The notes under the pieces are model-generated. The model was given only the letters and a program-made list of their open reading frames with translations, ran no database searches and had not been told where the DNA came from. A program made the translations under genes and the position numbers. Below, piece by piece: positions 34,380 through 47,094 of a stretch of DNA of 64,000 nt (its first letter is position 1; each line of letters starts with the position of its first letter). Origin of the DNA: Erythrophleum ivorense (Eukaryota > Streptophyta > Magnoliopsida > Fabales > Fabaceae); NCBI GenBank assembly GCA_026724425.1, contig JAIUCV010000227.1, positions 992,001-1,056,000 of the forward strand, read 5' to 3'.

Positions 34380-37300
34380 TTCGTGATACAGAAGGACTTA
34401 ACATTGTGCCATCAAGCTTAAGAAGCATGCCTCTATATGGTGGCAGAATCTTGAAAGGAAGCATGTGCGAGAAGGCAAAAGCAAGATTCAAACATGGGCG
34501 TCATGAGTTCACCCGAAAGTTCCTAGCCAAATAGTATTATCAAGACAACTTCATCCAGCTACAGAATCTTTGCTCCATCCATGGAGGAATATACCAAGAA
34601 ATTTAAGAAGCTCATGATGAAGTGTGACATCTAAGAAAAAGAGGAGCAAACAATAGCCTGCTATCTTGGAAGGTTGAATACTGACATCAACCATCCTATC
34701 TTGCTTTAACAATACTGGACTTTATACAACGTTATTCATCTAACCATCCATGTTAAGAAGCAGTCAACCAAGAAGCCTTCATATCAACCTTCTTCCTTTA
34801 CTAAGAATCCATCTTATACCCGCAAGACATAAGTCCAGGAACCCGCTCTCCAAACAAGCCTCCACTTAAAGCTGCCAAAGACCAACCTTAAAGCACCTAA
34901 ATGCTTCAAGCGTTAAGGGTTTAGCCATATTGTCTTAGAATGTCCGAACTGCAAGATTGTTACCATCATTGAAGGAGAAGCCTATGACGTATTTGAAGGT
35001 GAAGAAGAGCCAACATTCAAAGAAAAAGAGCCAGTACCTGATGAACAAGAATTGATGTACAATGAAGAATTTGTTTCTATATATCATGGTGAACCACTGG
35101 TGATTAGATGAAACTTGCACACAACACAAGCAAAAGAAGAACCATAATTGAGGCACAACATCTTCCACACTTACTACATTACTCAAGGCAAAGTTTGTGA
35201 TATAATAATTGATAACGGAAGTTACGAGAATATAATATCAAATTACATGGTAGAAAAACTGAAGCTACCAACTCAAAATCATCCACCTTCTTACAAGATA
35301 TAGTGGCTTAACAAAGGAAGTGAGGTGAAAGGTTTTAGACGTTCTTTTGTTGCTTTTTCAATTGGTAAGAAGTATCAAGATGAAGTTTTATGTGATATTA
35401 CTCTCATGGATGCCTGCCATCTTCTTTTTGGAAGACCCTGGCAATATGACCATTGTGCTCTATACGATGGTTATGCAAACACATATTCTTTAGTAAAAGA
35501 TGGAGTAAAGATCAAGTTAGCACCGTTGTTGCCTAATGAGTACAACCAAGGCAAGAAGGAATCCAAGCCGCTAGTGTCCTTAATTGCCAAGGAGTAATTC
35601 AAGGTGACAAAAATCGAAGCCCAAGATAAGAGTTTTATTCTGTTACTTGAATCAAATGATGAATCTACTATTCCACTAGAGATTAAATAATTGCTAGCTG
35701 AATTTCCAAATGTTATACTAGAAGAAATTTTGCCTGGCCTGCCACTAATGCAAAACATTTAACATGTAATTGACTTCATCCTATGAGTTATCATTCTTAA
35801 TAAACCAGCTTATAAGATGAGTCCACAAGAATACGCCGAGATTCAATGTCAAGTTGAAGAGTTATTGAACAAAGGTCTAATTCAAGAATGTGTCAGTCTC
35901 TGTGTTATGCCTGCACTCTTAGTACCAAAGAAGGATGGGAATTGGAGAATGTGCATAGATAGTTGAGCAATAAACAAGATCACTATCAAGTATCGGTTCT
36001 TGATACCTCAGCTAGATGATATACTAGACCAGCTACATGGTGCCACTATCTTTTCTAAGATTGACCTTCGTAGTGGATACCATCAAATCAGAATTCAACC
36101 AAAAGATGAATGGAAGATCGCTTTTAAAATAAGAAATGGCCTGCATTAGTGGATCGTGATGCCTTTCAAGTTGTCAAACACCCTAAGCACATTCATGTTC
36201 CTAATGAATCAAGTACTCCAACCCTTTATCAATAAATTTGTAGTTGTTTACTTTAACGATATTCTCATTTGCTACACAAACCAAGAAGAGCACTTAGAAC
36301 GCCTACAACAAGTGATGTAGACTCTTCATGAGCAAAAACTTTATGCCAACTTGAAGTAATGCTCCTTCTTGTCCAACAAAGTGATTTTTCTAAGATATAT
36401 TATTACCGCTGAAGGTGTTCGAGTTGACCCAAGTGAGATAGAAGCCATTAACAGCTAGCTAACTCTAAAGTCTATCAATGATTTTAGAAGCTTCTATGGA
36501 TTAGCTTCCTTTTATAGAAGGTTCATTAGAAACTTTAGTTCTATTGCTGCACCACTTACAGACTGCATCAAGGGAGATGAGTTCCAATGGATAGAGTAAG
36601 CCCAGAAAAGCTTTCAGGAGCTAAAGAAGCGCTTGATAGAAGCCCCTGTGTTAACCCTTCCAAACTTTGACCAAGTGTTCAAAGTTAACTATGATGCTTA
36701 CAACACTAGAATTGGTGCCATTCTAAGCCAGAAAGGTCATCCGATTGCCTTCTTCAATGAAAAACTCAATGAAGGAAAACTCAAATACTCTATCTATGAT
36801 AAGGAGTTCTATGCCATTGTCCAAGTTTTTTAGCACTAGAGCTATTATTTGTTGAACAAAAAGTTTGTCCTTTACTCTGATCATGAAGCCCTTAAGCATC
36901 TGAGTTCGCAATAGAAGATCAGTTGTAGGCATGCTGCTTAGAGTGAGTTTTTGTAGTCTTATCCATTCTTGCTCAAGTACAAGGCTGAAACTTTGAACCT
37001 AATAGTTGATACATTTAGCCAATGCTATGCTTTGCTATCTACTATTTAAGTAAAAGTTGTCAGATTTAAAGTCATCAAAGATCTATACCAAGATGACCTA
37101 GATTTCTGTGAAGCATGGAGTTTCACAGAAGCTCAACTCTTCCAACAGTACCACATACATGTAGGTTTCTTATTTTGTGGAAAGACCCTATGCATCCTTC
37201 AATGCTCATTATAAGAAGCAATTATCTAGGAGGACCATGATGGAGAATTAGCAAGTCACTTTGGAGGAGATAAAACTATGGCTTAATCAAAGAAAATTTT

Positions 37301-38323
37301 GATTGGCTAAGGCTTGAAAGAGATGTCAATAAACATATCCAAAGGTGTAGATACTGTCATTTGGCTAAGTCCAAAAGCTAAAACAGTGGATTTTACATGC
37401 CTTTTCTTGTTCCAAAAGTACCTTAGGAAGATGTTAATATGGATTTTGTCCTTGGACTACCTCGAACTTAGAAACAAAAAGATTCCATAATAGTAGTTGT
37501 AGATAGATTCTCGAAGATGGAACATTTTATCCTATGCTAAAGGATAAATAATACTATTCAAGTTAAAGATTTATACTTCAAGAAGATTTTACGTCTTCAT
37601 GGAGTTCCAAAGACTATCATTTCCAATCGAGATGTCAAATTCTTAAGTCACTTTTGGAGAACTTTGTGGAAGAAAATAGGAATTAAGCTTCAATACAATA
37701 GTGCTAGCCATCCCCAAACAGTAGATTGACCGAAGCAGTCAAGAGGATTTTAGGAAGCCTTCTTCGAAGCTTTGTCAGGAAGAATTTGAAACAGTGGGAC
37801 CTTATACTTACCCAATTTGAATTCGCTTACAACAATTCAATTAATCAAGCTACAACAAAGTGTTTGTTCAAAGTGGTTTATGATGCTTGTCTACTTAGCC
37901 CATTAAACTTGACCCCCCGAATCTGATAGGCAACATCATAGCGCTGATACAGATCAAAGGGTAAAGAAAATTAAGAAGCTATATGAACAAGTTCATGAGT
38001 TAATTCAGAAGCAGAACTTAAGATACAAGGCTTAATGTGACAAGCATCAGAGATAACAAACTTTCAAAGATAGAGACTTGATATGGATATATTTTTAGAA
38101 AGAGCAATTCCCAAACCAGCCAAATGCCAAGTTGTCACCCAGAGCTAACAATCCATTCAAAGTTGTGTAAAAGATTAACCACAATATCTACAAGGTAGAA
38201 CTGCTAGGCACTTATGGAGTTTCTGCCACCTTCAATGTTGCCAACATATCTCTGTACTTTGACAATGATGCTGAGCTTGATTGGAGGGCATGTCTGTCCA
38301 ATCTAGGGAGGATGACTTGGAAC
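34380..38323 (+). pseudogene. Ty3/gypsy gag-pol remnant
   Basis: Polyprotein pseudogene with all pol domains in gypsy order. Seen: gag (about 34480-34720); a damaged zinc knuckle near 34898-34960 (CFK, then ECPNC); protease core near 35205 with IIDNGS; conserved ACHLLFGRPWQYD (about 35410-35450); RT from about 35815 with VPKKDGNWRMCID, FSKIDLRSGYHQ, and YFND near 36250 where functional enzymes have YxDD; RNase H from about 36630 with NYDAYNTRIGAIL; integrase from about 37230 with VDRFSKMEHFI and ISNRDVKFLS; C-terminal FNVANISLYF near 38237. Many stops and frame shifts. No chromodomain is recognised before the LTR. The missing 5' LTR suggests truncation or displacement by the adjacent CACTA insertion. 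Confidence 0.93.
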
Positions 38324-38608
38324 TGTTGGAGCAACGGCATAACCTATTTGTGTTTTTGAAACCCATTAATTCTCATAACCTCTAGTTTTTGAAACTCTTG
38401 TAACTCTCAAATGGTTACACAATAAACCCCTTGTAACTTTTGTAACCCCCCATCCAATTTTAATTTCATGTAAGTTATGAAGCCTCTAAGACTAGTATAA
38501 AAGGAGGTCTTCCCATTGTGTTTTGCATGAAGGAATAAGAAGTTCTATGTTTTCAGTTGAGAGTGTTCTCTCTTTTGAGTTCTGAGCCACATAGCTTCAT
38601 CACCAACA
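38324..38608 (+). mobile_element. 3' LTR of the gypsy remnant
   Basis: A 285-bp segment that starts TGTTGG and ends CCAACA, so it has the TG...CA ends and a 6-bp inverted repeat typical of LTRs. It begins about 30 bp after the last integrase-region codons and follows a purine-rich stretch (CTAGGGAGGATGA) that may be the polypurine tract. A TATA box, TATAAAA, lies at 38496-38502 with a probable start about 30 bp on. The only LTR of its type in the window. Confidence 0.75.
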
Positions 38609-40640
38609 ATTATTATCTATACGTTGCTAAATATTTAAAAATTATTTTGTCAATGTTCTTTGCTTTTAATAATTTACTATTTGTTAAAGATTTTATAGTT
38701 TTTTATGTTTATAAAATTGACTATTTTATATTGATTAAATATATATTTAATACTTGCTATTTTATATTATTATATAAGTAATAGATATGAAAGTATTTTG
38801 GTCAAAATCAATATAATTATAGCTTATTTTTAGTTGTAAAGGATAGATAAGTATATCATATATTTTATTTTTCAACAGAAGACAATATATATCTTCAAAA
38901 CAAAAAGAAGGCCATATAATTTTGACATTTCTCATAAGAGCGAAAAGTAATTTGCTCTCTTTTAATATCATGTAAAGGTTTATATGATTTTTTTTTTGGT
39001 AATAACAAAACGCAATTTGGAATTAAAGAATTATTGTGTTAAATTTTTATATTTTTCATCATTAGAATACATTTGAACTTAAAGTCAAAGCAAAAAAAGA
39101 TATGACTTAGCATGTAATCACGTCATTATTAAAAAATGAGGTTAGAGTCTTATATAATTTAATTTAAAATTATTAATTTGGTTAAAATTATTTTTTAGTT
39201 CCTATAATTTCACTTAATTTTTAATTTGTGCTTTATAGTTTAAATTATGTAATTAGGTCCTTATACTCTTAAAAGATTTTAATTTAATCCTTACTATTAA
39301 ACCTCAGTTTGTGTGTCATATATAGCCAATAATATGTCACTATTAGACTTTAAATATACATGATTCAAGTTAGGTCATCAAATACACTAAAATATTAGTT
39401 AATTTCATTTTATTATCTATTTTTATCCTTTTTATTAGTATAAATCATGATATATTAAGTATCAAGGTGACATATAGTTGGCTGTATAAAAAAATTAACG
39501 AAAGTTCAATCTAGGAATTAAATTAAAGATTTTTAAAATTCGAAGGCCTAATTGTAAATTTTTTAAACTAAAATTACCAAATTAAAAATTGAGTGAAGCT
39601 ATAAGAATCAAAAGAATAACTTATCAATTAATTTTTAGTGGATAAATTCTTGCTTTTATGGTAACTTATATTTATTTTCTGATATCAGTTTTAAAAACAA
39701 GAGCAACTATGATTTAAGTCTTATCACGTTATAAATCCGTGCATGGAGTAACCTTAAAATTTTTAAATATATATATACTTTATTAATTTATAAAAATCCA
39801 TTTTATTTACTGTTCATTAAATGACATTAATATTTTAAAAAATGTTATATACAAAAGTTACCAAAAAATATTTAAAAAATCTAATTAGATGAATAAGAAA
39901 TGAAAATAATTAAAATATAATAAAAACATGGTTAAATATAAATTAAAAGACTACATATTGTTTCAAAAATTGGGAAAGAAGGTGATAAATATTACTCTCT
40001 CTATTTCTTCCTAAACCTCTTCCTATCTCATTTTTCTAATATTTTTCCCCTTTCATTGCTCTTTTTCATTTTTATTTTATGATTGCTTTTCAGCATGACA
40101 ATAGAAGATTATTATTAACCAATTATAAAATATAAATAAATATGAATAATAAAAATAAATTAAAATTAGGGTTAAAAAATTAAGAACAAATAATCATTAA
40201 TATATATATATATATAGTACAAGAACTATCTACATTAAGCAATTGATACAAAGAAAAAGAAAAAACATATTCCATATAATTAGAAAAAAAAAAATCTAAC
40301 CTATATTGAGAACTTAGTTTGTGGTTGCTCCCACTAAAGTTTTGAAAGAAAAGTTGTAGTAGATTCAGCACATTCAACATTAATTAAATAGATATATAAA
40401 AAGTTTATAAATAAAAGTATTGATACCATTAAATATTAAAATATTAATAGAAAAATACACAAATTCAACCATAATTGGATAAATGAGAAATAAAATAAGA
40501 TATGTTGTTACTAATGCTAAATTCAAATAAACATAGTATGTATTTACTATAAGTGGCTTTTTTATCTTTATATTATAAAAATAAAAAATCAAAATTCTAA
40601 TAATAAAAATATTATATTTGCACTTAAAATTTTTTTTTAT
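38609..40640. other. AT-rich DNA without genes
   Basis: Extremely AT-rich with many short runs, including (TA)n near 40199-40216. The segment around 39180-39620 resembles noncoding retroelement debris, with stretches of dispersed-repeat character such as TAATTAGGTCCTTATA, but no termini can be assigned. Confidence 0.5.
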
Positions 40641-42459
40641 AATTAATCGATCTCATCTTGATTGAAGGCAAGACCAGCTTGCACAAAGTTGTCAAGCCAT
40701 TCTCACTTTCAATTAAGGTGAATATCACTTGCATAAATGGCCTGTTTGGTTAGCCATTGCAAAGGAAAAGAGCAATGGTTTCGAATGCAAAATCATGTTT
40801 GTTTAGGTGCTATCAATCACTTTGCTTTCAATTGATGAAAATTGGCCCCACCACTGTAGCCTATGATGTTAAAATCTACTTAGAGCCAATTTCACACAAA
40901 GTCATTTTTCCCTTTAGTGTACAAACAAAATGCACCTACCAACACAGTCATTCAAAGCATAGCTACATCCACTATTCACCCTTAGTAACCACATCCTTTT
41001 TCACTTTGTGCTTCCTGTTGCAAAGACAAGTCTTTGCCAAATCTTCCATCCCTTTCCATCATTGAAGGTGAACCTAGCCTTTGTATCGTCTTCTTTCAAG
41101 TTAGTTTCTCAAATTTAACCAAAGGTTCTACACTGCCCTCGACTTTCTATGCTTCGTTGCCCACTAAATTTCAGTTAATGCCACCCTCTTCTTCTTCTTC
41201 TTCTTCTTCTTCTGCTATTGCTGCTTATATGTTATCCCTTGTGCCATTAGAGTTGAGCTCCATTGTGGTTATTTCAAGTAACAGTGTTCAGGGCTTTCAA
41301 TATTACCTAGAATTGTGTATTGTACTATCATTATTGTTTCCCTATATCAATGAATATGAGATGTTAGGCACAAGACCTCACTCCTATAAGCTTTGCCATG
41401 TGTATACTTTTTTTAGTTGTTTATTGCCTTTGAAGGAAAATACTTATTCTTAATTGAAATATAAAAGAAGGTAAGATTAATATACCTAACACTTTCAAAT
41501 TGATTGTGTGAAATGTGTGAAAACTTATGGTGGTTACTATAAACAAAACTCAATTGGTTTGTGCGTTATAGTAATTTGCATGTGCAACCCTTTAATTGTC
41601 ATCTAGTTTCTTTCACAAATTTGTTATAAAAATTGAATCCAACTTAGGTTATTTATGTTCCTTCTTCTTAAATGGTCCCTATATCTCATTGGGTTAGGGG
41701 GTTAAGTGTGTTGGAGTTACCTAAAATAGCCTTTCCTATCCCAACTAACATGCCTTTAAAACAAACAATATTTTTATTACCATATATGGGGTTATCCATG
41801 ACCACCAAGCATCTAATACAATGTCCCTAACATTGGGAGCAAATTCTCCTTTCAAGTATGACTTGTGGGTATGTGTACAAATTTGCTTAAAAAGTTTAAG
41901 ACTTGAATCATTTCCTCTCAACAGCTTGATATATTTATATAACTTGAAGGCAACAATTGTGTCTTCAAGTCCTATGGTGGTCTATGTTATATTAATTTAT
42001 TCTTTCACTAGTCTTAAGTTTGTCAATAGCTTCAATTGTGTCTTAGGACGTCTATAAGTTTCAAAAATTCTTTACACTATATTATGTAGAACTCAAATGA
42101 AAATAACATTTTTGACATGTCATAATGCCACTAATAATATAACATAGTTGAGACCCATGGACACCTTCACATATGGCCCTCTAGCTGACATGGTAGATAT
42201 TGCCTCCTTAAGTAGCACATAATTTTAAATATTTTTTTCTTGGTATAGCATGGAATTCATAATAATGACATAAACAACTTTATTGGATCACTTGTTGTCA
42301 TATATACACATTTAGGAGTAAGTTGTATGAACTCTTAATAGATATTGTTAATTTGAAATTTTTAGTACACATAAACACAACTATGCATTTGTGGATATAA
42401 GGGATCATCATTCAAACTTTTTAGTAACCTTAACCCTAATCATAATTTTTTCATGCAAT
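40641..42459. other. Noncoding region upstream of the PIF/Harbinger remnant
   Basis: Open frames at 40757-41065 and 41034-41453 lack domains; the latter includes a serine run from a (CTT)n microsatellite at 41186-41213. GGCCTGTTTGGTTAGCC near 40740 resembles the ends of some plant PIF or hAT elements, but I could not find its inverted partner. Confidence 0.35.
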
Positions 42460-43640
42460 AGTGATGGACAACCTAAGAAGCGAAGTTTTTCCTTGTTTAA
42501 TGGTGTGGTTTTTGCATGCTATGCCAACAAGGTGTAAGTTATTGCTCCACATATAGGTCAACAAAGCTTTGCATAGTTGTGGCATTTCGCATAGGTTGTA
42601 CCACCTTGACTTTGAAATACAAAGAGCTCACCTTAGGCATTTGGTTTATAGTTATGACACAACATATTTTAACCAATTTATGATGTATAGGGCAACCTTT
42701 GATCAGTTGTATTCATTGTTACATGAAGTAGGAGGCCTAACACCTACAAGAAATATGATGTTTGATAAGCAAGTTGTAATAATTTTAAACATTCTTATGC
42801 ATCACATAAAGAGTCAGGTTATATAGTGTCACTCTTAAAGATCTATAGAAACTATAAACAGATATTTCAATTTGCATTTAACTGCTATAATGCATTTGGA
42901 TAGGGAGCTTTTAAAAAAACAAAACCCGTGCTTGAGAATTCAACTAACATGAGATGGAAATAGTTCAAGATACAATTGTCACAATCATGGTTTTTATTTA
43001 TTTTCATCATAAGAAAATGTAGCCTTCATATTAAGGCCTTTTCTTTAATTTTTTTTCTTGTACAACTGTCTTGGTGCACCCGATAGAATATACATTCCTA
43101 TTAATATGCCACTTAAAGCCAAAGTATAGTATCATAACCAAAAAGGCCAAATCATGACTAATGTCCTAAGAGTGTGCTTGCAGGATGAACATTTCATCTT
43201 TATGTTCCCTGGATGGGAAGGTCCTACTATTAATGGAAAGGTCTTGCAAGATGTACTTACATGACATCATAGCTTGAAAGTGCCATAAGGTGAGCATTTT
43301 CCACTTATTCTTAGTGTGGACCACTACTTCATGTATATGCTTTCATTTTATTTTCATTTTTATTAACTTTGGTTGTATAAGTTCCACTAACTAACCTAAT
43401 TACTCTAGTGTAGGTCATTACTACTTAGTTTATGCTTGATACAACAATTGCGAAAGTTTTCTTGCTCCTTACAGAGGTCAACGAGACCACCTAAGTGAAT
43501 GGAAATCTAGTTGGCATCCAACAAATGCACAGGAGCTTTTTAACATGAGGCATGCATCGGCCTATAATGTCATTGAAAAATGTCTTGGCATCATGAAAGA
43601 ACACTAGGCAATCTTCTAGAGTCCTTCTTCTAATTCCTAT
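42460..43640 (+). pseudogene. PIF/Harbinger transposase pseudogene
   Basis: DDE transposase of the PIF/Harbinger superfamily (often annotated as nuclease HARBI1-like). Translated in parts: an N-terminal region at 42580-42830 (FMMYRATFDQLYSLLHEVGG) matching the conserved N-terminal segment; the first catalytic block near 43073-43110, LGAPDRIYIPIN, where families have GALDGT; KGQIMTNVL and FIFMFPGWEG (about 43140-43215); then YLVYA, stop, Y near 43429-43443 where YLVDAGY is expected, so the second catalytic Asp is lost; FLAPYRGQRDHLSEW; NAQELFNMRHASA and NVIEKCLG carrying the catalytic Glu (about 43570). Stops at several places. Neither terminal repeats nor the partner MYB-like gene were identified. 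Confidence 0.88.
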
Positions 43641-44995
43641 GACCTTAACTTTATAAGGACACGGACCAAAGGTCGTAAGAAGAAAAGAGAGGGTTGACCA
43701 CACACCAAATGATCAAGTTGATGTGATACGACAAAGGGATTCCATAAGAACAATATCTTTGAAGAATTGGTAATAGAATCTGTTTGAGAGAAAAACTCAC
43801 AAACTTATAAAATATTCATAACTTGTCTTAGAAAGTCTTTCAAGACCTCTATATATAGGCAACAAAAGAAAATATGAAAATGAATAAAACCTTAGTAGCC
43901 ATCATATATATATATATATATATGGAAACAAATAAAAGAAACCCTAAAAGCTAAAGGGATTATATTAAAAAGCCTAAAAATGCAATTAATCCTAAAAGAC
44001 AAAGTAATGTAATGCCAAATAGACAAATCTTGGCCCATAGCTAATTTAACTCTAACCCATGTGTGCAAGTTTTATTGATGTAAATGCATGTAATAGAATT
44101 CCAAATTTCAAGCTTCTTTGCTCCAATTTGACCTTGACCTTTTTAAATAGACCTTCTAAGTACTTCTCTCATTCTCTTGGCTCTAGCTCAATAACTAGTC
44201 CTTTTGGCATGTGCAAAGGATCTGACTTACTAGGTCGATTCCTATCAAACCTTTCTTGTGTAGTTATATTGATTTAATTTGTGCAATGAATGTTGAGAGT
44301 AGAGTTCTTAGGTAGAATAATTGTATAAGTGTTTGAAATGTTGTATTAAAGTGGAAATGATCTGATTTTTTAGGGCAGTTCAACTAAATTTTTAGTAGAA
44401 ATCCATGTGAATGTATATGAATAAAAATTTCTCTCATATTATGTTTGTATATCAAGTATGTTCTATAAGCTTATAGATATGGGAAGTTCATCCTATTATG
44501 TACTAGTTACTCTCTTAGTTAGGGGGTATGACATACGGCCAAAAAACCAAGAACCCAATTCTCTCTAAGAGAAGGGAGGATCTCCAGATTAGGTTTTCTT
44601 TTATATATAGTTTGATACATATTTTATGGTGCATCTTTGAATTTGAAATTTATTAGTGTTAACATGATTTGTTTCTCTATTATTTTGTTTAGCATAACAA
44701 TAATGTGGCTTTTATATGAATAATTGGATTGGATTCTTTAACTTAATTAATTTTTTCAAAAGATTATATTTGGCTAGTTGGCTCGCTCCATCCCATAATT
44801 TTTTTAGGGCAGAATTGGGTCAATCATATAAAATCTCGTTTGTTCCAAAGGCTAAGTCCCCTAACAAATATAGAGCCTTCTAAAATTGGGCTAAGTGAAT
44901 TCATTTTGATAGCTCTAATTTTGATCACTTAATGCCTTGCAATGAGTTTTTATTTGTGGTAGACCCCGCACTATGTGATTTTTCTGTTCTTCTGT
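43641..44995. other. Noncoding, repeat-like sequence
   Basis: No gene recognised. Contains (AT)n at about 43903-43923 and a stretch at 44060-44280 whose composition resembles retroelement LTR or leader DNA, but no termini can be set. A TATA-like TATATATAGG occurs near 43851. Confidence 0.35.
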
Positions 44996-45079
44996 TAACA
45001 ATATGGCTTTAATTATTATAACTTGACCGTCACTCCCATTAATTATCAAGAAGAAAAAAAAATAATGTGACTGTAAATT

Positions 45080-45420
45080 GAAGTGAACTCTTCTAAATGC
45101 AACTCCATAGATATTCACCCAATATACAAGGAGAATTATTATTAAAGCACTGACCATGAAACTCACACTCCGAAAATAGGACTGATCATTCAGAGGGTAA
45201 AATTAAAGTTGAACACGAAAACCAATGGAATTCATAGAAATGAAGAAGGCTGAATTTAATTGGCATGTTATATAAAATGCATGAACTGAATTAATTACGA
45301 ATACCAGAAGCTTTTATGGGAAAGTTGGTATATATATATGAAGGCAGATTCATGCCTTGTGATTTCAATTACAATTCTTATTTCACATCTGAAATTTTCT
45401 TCATTGCAAGCGAACATGTT
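45080..45420. repeat. Diverged duplicated locus, copy 1
   Basis: Similar to 46580-46930. Shared words in the same order: ATATTCACCCAATATA/ATATCTACCCAATATA, GAATTATTATTAAAGCACT, GATAAAATTAAAGTTGAAC (GGTAAAATT in this copy), TTTTATGGGAAGTTG/TTTTATGAGAAGTTG, then a TATA-like run and AAGGCAGATT. After it a 71-codon frame (45316-45531) with several Cys opens in this copy only. Its order of A/T run, TATA-like box and leader looks like a small promoter. Confidence 0.65.
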
Positions 45421-45534
45421 TTGGATGTTCCTAAACTTTGTGGGTGCTATAATTACAGCCATTTTAGCTGTTGTGGAAGTAGCTACGTACTTTCCATGGT
45501 GAAACTAGGAATTAGGGGAAGCGCTATGTGAGAT

Positions 45535-46575
45535 CCGGGATAAGAAAGAAGGAGGCTTACGATTTTATGGGTATTACGCGTGTTGGATGAAAGATAAATA
45601 AATAAAGCATGGATCCTCTGTTTGTTATATTGGTAATTACTGTATTACAATGAAAATTTAAGCTTTACTTGATTTTCTTATCCCTCCCTCCCTCTCCCTC
45701 TCTCTCACATATTTCACATTTTAAATCAAACCTCCATCTATACTTGAACATAATTTCTCACCACCTGAAAAGTGAAAACAGGGAAATTAAACATACCCCT
45801 ATATGGTTAACAATTGAAGAATTATAGGACTTAAATGCTTAAAACTGTTAACGCGTTCAAAAGTTACCAGAAGGACATGTTAATTAATCAATTTACAAGT
45901 ATAAATAGATATGAAGCAAGTGAATAACTCAGGATAACACACACACACACACATATAACTCATTAGATCATTAGAGATTTCCCTAAGAGGAAACTCTAAG
46001 AATTGATTAGAGCTACATTATTACCATCATTCTTAATATTTTTAATAAATTGTAAGGAATGTGTGCTTCAAAAGTTACGTATTATTAGAGTTCATCAAAT
46101 AATTAATAGATAAATTGAAATTATCATATTTTTATGAGTTTTTAAATTTTTGATAAGTTTTGAGTTTAGGATTTAGGGTCGTTACCTAAAACAATGTGTT
46201 AATCATATATCCTTTTAAGAGAATATATCACATTTTAATAACCTTATGAAGAACATAAAAATATAGATTATTGATACATTGTCAAAACTTCAAATTGTTT
46301 TAACTCTAAACTGCAACAAAATTTAACAATTTAAAATAAATGTAAGTAATATAAGAAATATAAAATTTAGTGCAGTTCTTAAGCAATTTTTATCAATTTT
46401 TTTCTAACATAATCTAACATATGTAATGCTTTATTTTTTAATGAATCAATATATAACGTTGAATACATTGTAAAAATTTTTCAAGTGTTATGATCTAATT
46501 GGAGAACATGGTCCATACAGTAAACTTTTAGAATACATTGCCTATAAATATTTTTTTTAACAAATATTAATCTTA
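45535..46575. other. AT-rich DNA between the duplicated loci
   Basis: No gene seen. Short CT-rich tract at about 45681-45708 and (AC)n at about 45941-45952. Confidence 0.5.
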
Positions 46576-46579
46576 TTTT

Positions 46580-46930
46580 AATAATTAATGTAAGTCCATG
46601 CATATCTACCCAATATATTAATAGAATTATTATTAAAGCACTAAAACCAAAGAACTCCGCCACATAAAAACGAAAAAAGAAACCAAAGGACTCAAGCGCA
46701 TACTCTAAATATAGAACTCAAGAGGATAAAATTAAAGTTGAACGGGCATGTCCTATAGAATTCGAAGAGGTTATGCAGTAGATTGAACAGTTGCATAATG
46801 ATGCATGATCTGCTTTAAATAAAATCACCATGATGAGTTTTTATGAGAAGTTGAAAGTGCGTCTGCGTGGGGCTTCCTATATATACTAAGGCAGACTAAT
46901 CTTGCATTGTTATTCCAAGTACAAGTTATT
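46580..46930. repeat. Diverged duplicated locus, copy 2
   Basis: Counterpart of 45080-45420, offset by about 1.5 kb and in the same orientation. It keeps the ordered words listed for copy 1, including CTATATATACTAAGGCAGACT near 46878. The coding potential after the TATA-like box is not conserved between copies. The second CACTA element is inserted about 150 bp further on, at 47076. Confidence 0.65.
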
Positions 46931-47094
46931 TTTATAACATTTCATCTGAAGTACTCATATTTTTGTGCAAAGATGTGTTGGAGAAGTACAAAGATGTATT
47001 GGAGAATGGTGAACTTTTGTGCTTCAGATATCATTATTCCATATGAAGTACCAGTCATATATGTGTGCAACTGTGCACTACAAAAAAAAAAAGG

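Noticed and set aside
40738..40756. GGCCTGTTTGG as a transposon terminus
   Set aside because: No inverted partner was found on either side within several kb.
41034..41453. 139-residue frame with a Ser run
   Set aside because: The Ser run is a (CTT)n microsatellite; no domain or conserved motif.
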